From: an uncultured Lachnospiraceae bacterium | Lineage (GTDB): Bacteria > Bacillota > Clostridia > Lachnospirales > Lachnospiraceae | DNA: 7,501 nt | Reading direction: 5' to 3' | Assembly: GCA_902473545.1 (NCBI GenBank) | Contig: CABRSG010000115.1 | Span: 1 to 7,501, forward strand | Shown: in pieces, positions 5,507-7,501 of the stretch | Layout: each line of letters opens with the position of its first letter | How positions within the stretch are numbered: position 1 is the stretch's first letter | Made by a program: the position numbers and the translations under genes | Notes under the pieces: model-generated | The model's input: the letters and a program-made list of their open reading frames with translations, nothing else | The model's database searches: none | Told to the model about the DNA's origin: nothing

Positions 5507-7501
5507 ATGGCGATTATTTTTGATGAGCAGCGGCGCGTATTTGCGCTGCATACCCCGAATACCACCTATATGATCGGGCTTTCCGATGAACCCGGCTACG
5601 TCGGGCACATTTATTATGGAAGAAGGCTGGAGGATTTAAGCGCCGGTTATCTTCTGCGCACCGAAGAAGCGCCGTTCACGCCTTCCGTTCACGCGCGGGA
5701 GAAGGGCATGTTTATGGACGTCTATCCGTTTGAGTATCCGGCGGAGGGTACGGGCGACTACCGCGAGCCGTGTCTGACGGTTCGCACGGAGAAGGGGCAC
5801 CGCGTCTGCGAGCTGCACTATAAGCGGCATGAGATTTACGCGGGAAAGCCTGCGCTTCTCGGGCTTCCGGCGACCTTTGGAAAGAAAGCGGAATGTCAGA
5901 CGCTCGACATTTACTGCGAGGATGATGTGATCGGGCTGGAGGTTGTGCTGCGCTACAGTGTGTTTGAAGACAGCGACGCGGTGACGCGCAGCGTGAGCGT
6001 GCGCAATTTATCAGAGAAAAAAATCTATCTGGAGCGCGTGCTGAGTGCCTGCCTGGATATGGATAACGAATCGTTTGAGCAAATCACACTGAACGGCTCC
6101 TGGGCGCGGGAGCGTCATATCGAACGGCAGAAGCTGGCGCATGGATATCAGGGGGTGTTCTCGGTGCGCGGAGAATCCAGCCACCAGAGAAATCCCTTCC
6201 TGGCGCTGGTGACGCCGGAAACCACGCAGGACGTCGGCGAAGTGTATGCGATGAACTTTGTCTACTCCGGCAATTTTCTGGCGCAGACGGAGCTGACGCA
6301 GCACGACGCGGTGCGCATGGTGATGGGCATTCATCCGCAGGACTTCTGCTGGCGGCTGCTGCCGGGCGAGACCTTCCAGGCGCCGGAGGCAGTGCTGGTC
6401 TACTCGGACGCCGGGCTTGGAAAGATGACGAAAACCTTCCACGATCTGTACCGCAATCATCTGATCCGCAGTAAATATCTGCATCAGAAGCGCCCGATCC
6501 TGATCAACAACTGGGAGGCAACCTACTTTGATTTCGACTCCGAGAAGCTTCTGGCGATCGCCCGCCAGGCGAAAGAATCCGGTATTGAGATGCTGGTGAT
6601 GGACGACGGCTGGTTTGGAAAACGAAATTCGGACGACTGCTCGCTGGGCGACTGGTACGTGAACGAGGAAAAGCTGAAGGGCGGACTGAAAAAACTGGTG
6701 GACGAGGTGAAGGCGCTCGGCATGAAATTCGGCATCTGGTTTGAGCCTGAGATGATCTCACCGGATTCCGACCTCTACCGTGCGCACCCCGACTGGGCGA
6801 TCCGGACGCCGGGCAGAGAGCCTGTGATGATCCGTCAGCAGTATGTGCTCGACCTGTCGCGCCCGGAGGTGGCGGATTATGCCTATGAGTGTGTGGCTTC
6901 CATCCTGCGTGAGACAGACATTGATTATGTGAAGTGGGACATGAACCGCCAGCTCGCCGACCTTGGCAGCGCTCGTCTGGAGGCGGACTGCCAGGGAGAG
7001 CTGCTTCACCGTTACGCGCTGGGGCTTTATCATATGCAGGAGCGTCTGGTGACGGAATTCCCGGAGCTTCTGCTGGAAAACTGCTCCGGCGGCGGCGCGC
7101 GCTTCGACGCCGGAATGCTCTACTACAGCCCGCAGATCTGGTGCTCGGACGATACCGATGCTTTGGAGCGCCTGGCGATCCAGGAGGGAACGGCGCTCGT
7201 CTATCCGCTCTCCACGATGGGCGCGCATGTGAGCGACTGCCCGAACCACATCACCGGACGGCAGACGCCGTTTGAGACGCGCGGCTATGTGGCTCTGGCG
7301 GGCACCTTTGGCTATGAGCTTGACATCACGAAAATATCGGAGGCGGACCGCGCGCTGATCCCGCAGCAGGCGGACATGTATCACAAATACAACGATCTCG
7401 TGCGTGAGGGCGACTACGACCGTATCGCCTCTTACCGGGAAAATCACCTGTACGACTGCTGGCAGGTGACGGCGAAGGATCAGAGCGAGGCGCTTGTTAC
7501 C
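5507..7501 (+). CDS. Alpha-galactosidase, glycoside hydrolase family 36, 3' truncated by the window edge
   Basis: This retaining enzyme releases terminal alpha-1,6-linked galactose from melibiose, raffinose-family oligosaccharides or galactomannan fragments. The frame is open for all 665 visible codons. Full-length relatives are about 730 residues, so roughly the last tenth is missing. An N-terminal beta-sandwich domain (to about 330) contains YYGRRL and GTGDYREP. The TIM barrel follows: NNWEATYFDF (Trp336), MDDGWFG (Asp366, Asp367), GIWFEPEMISP, Arg443, KWDMNR with nucleophile Asp478, ENCSGGGARFD (Cys526), and CSDDTDA with acid/base Asp548. These numbers coincide with those I recall for Geobacillus stearothermophilus AgaA (W336, D366, D367, R443, D478, C526, D548), which supports both the assignment and the start. 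No signal peptide or membrane segment is visible, so it acts in the cytosol on imported oligosaccharides. Position 355 is Ala, a site I recall as affecting substrate affinity in AgaA/AgaB. Transporter genes expected for such a locus are not in the window. Confidence 0.96.
   Translation, partial: MAIIFDEQRRVFALHTPNTTYMIGLSDEPGYVGHIYYGRRLEDLSAGYLLRTEEAPFTPSVHAREKGMFMDVYPFEYPAEGTGDYREPCLTVRTEKGHRVCELHYKRHEIYAGKPALLGLPATFGKKAECQTLDIYCEDDVIGLEVVLRYSVFEDSDAVTRSVSVRNLSEKKIYLERVLSACLDMDNESFEQITLNGSWARERHIERQKLAHGYQGVFSVRGESSHQRNPFLALVTPETTQDVGEVYAMNFVYSGNFLAQTELTQHDAVRMVMGIHPQDFCWRLLPGETFQAPEAVLVYSDAGLGKMTKTFHDLYRNHLIRSKYLHQKRPILINNWEATYFDFDSEKLLAIARQAKESGIEMLVMDDGWFGKRNSDDCSLGDWYVNEEKLKGGLKKLVDEVKALGMKFGIWFEPEMISPDSDLYRAHPDWAIRTPGREPVMIRQQYVLDLSRPEVADYAYECVASILRETDIDYVKWDMNRQLADLGSARLEADCQGELLHRYALGLYHMQERLVTEFPELLLENCSGGGARFDAGMLYYSPQIWCSDDTDALERLAIQEGTALVYPLSTMGAHVSDCPNHITGRQTPFETRGYVALAGTFGYELDITKISEADRALIPQQADMYHKYNDLVREGDYDRIASYRENHLYDCWQVTAKDQSEALVT

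Noticed and set aside
6934..7275. A 113-codon open frame on the plus strand within the alpha-galactosidase
   Set aside because: It is out of frame with the GH36 catalytic region and has no recognisable domain.

Overview
The window looks like chromosomal DNA of a Gram-positive Firmicute, most likely a gut Lachnospiraceae-type Clostridium relative. This is an inference from strong GGAGG-type ribosome binding sites, a textbook TTGACA/TATGAT promoter, moderately G+C-rich coding DNA with an A+T-rich intergenic spacer, and protein sequences of Firmicute type. All genes lie on the + strand and are packed end to end. The only sizeable gap is 160 bp (2624-2783). No RNA genes, mobile elements, CRISPR arrays or phage genes were seen.

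Region 1 (1-2623) is a sugar-phosphate interconversion pair. A 5'-truncated phospho-sugar mutase (phosphoglucomutase/phosphomannomutase superfamily, PgcA-like) is followed after 14 nt by a complete class I mannose-6-phosphate isomerase (manA). Together they connect hexose-1-phosphates, glucose-6-phosphate, mannose-6-phosphate and fructose-6-phosphate.

Region 2 (2624-2783) is an A+T-rich spacer. It holds a consensus sigma-A promoter, two ACTTAAA repeats one helical turn apart just upstream of the -35 box, and a 9-bp inverted repeat with a 19-nt loop in the presumed 5' leader. No intrinsic terminator for manA is evident.

Region 3 (2784-7501) appears to be one transcription unit: two tandem paralogous LacI-family regulators, a NUDIX hydrolase of the ADP-ribose pyrophosphatase type whose start overlaps the second regulator by 25 nt, and a GH36 alpha-galactosidase that runs off the right edge after 665 visible residues. 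The simplest reading is a cytosolic alpha-galactoside (raffinose/melibiose/galactomannan oligosaccharide) utilisation locus controlled by its own two repressors. The galactose released would enter the Leloir route and reach glycolysis through the upstream phosphomutase.

The enzymes are ordinary and well conserved. The parts worth a second look are regulatory. Two adjacent repressors carry the same operator-reading residues but diverge around the effector pocket, and both lack the usual LacI hinge-helix motif. There is also a structured leader before the first regulator and an unexplained NUDIX gene inside a sugar operon. I see no convincing evidence of a wholly new biological system.
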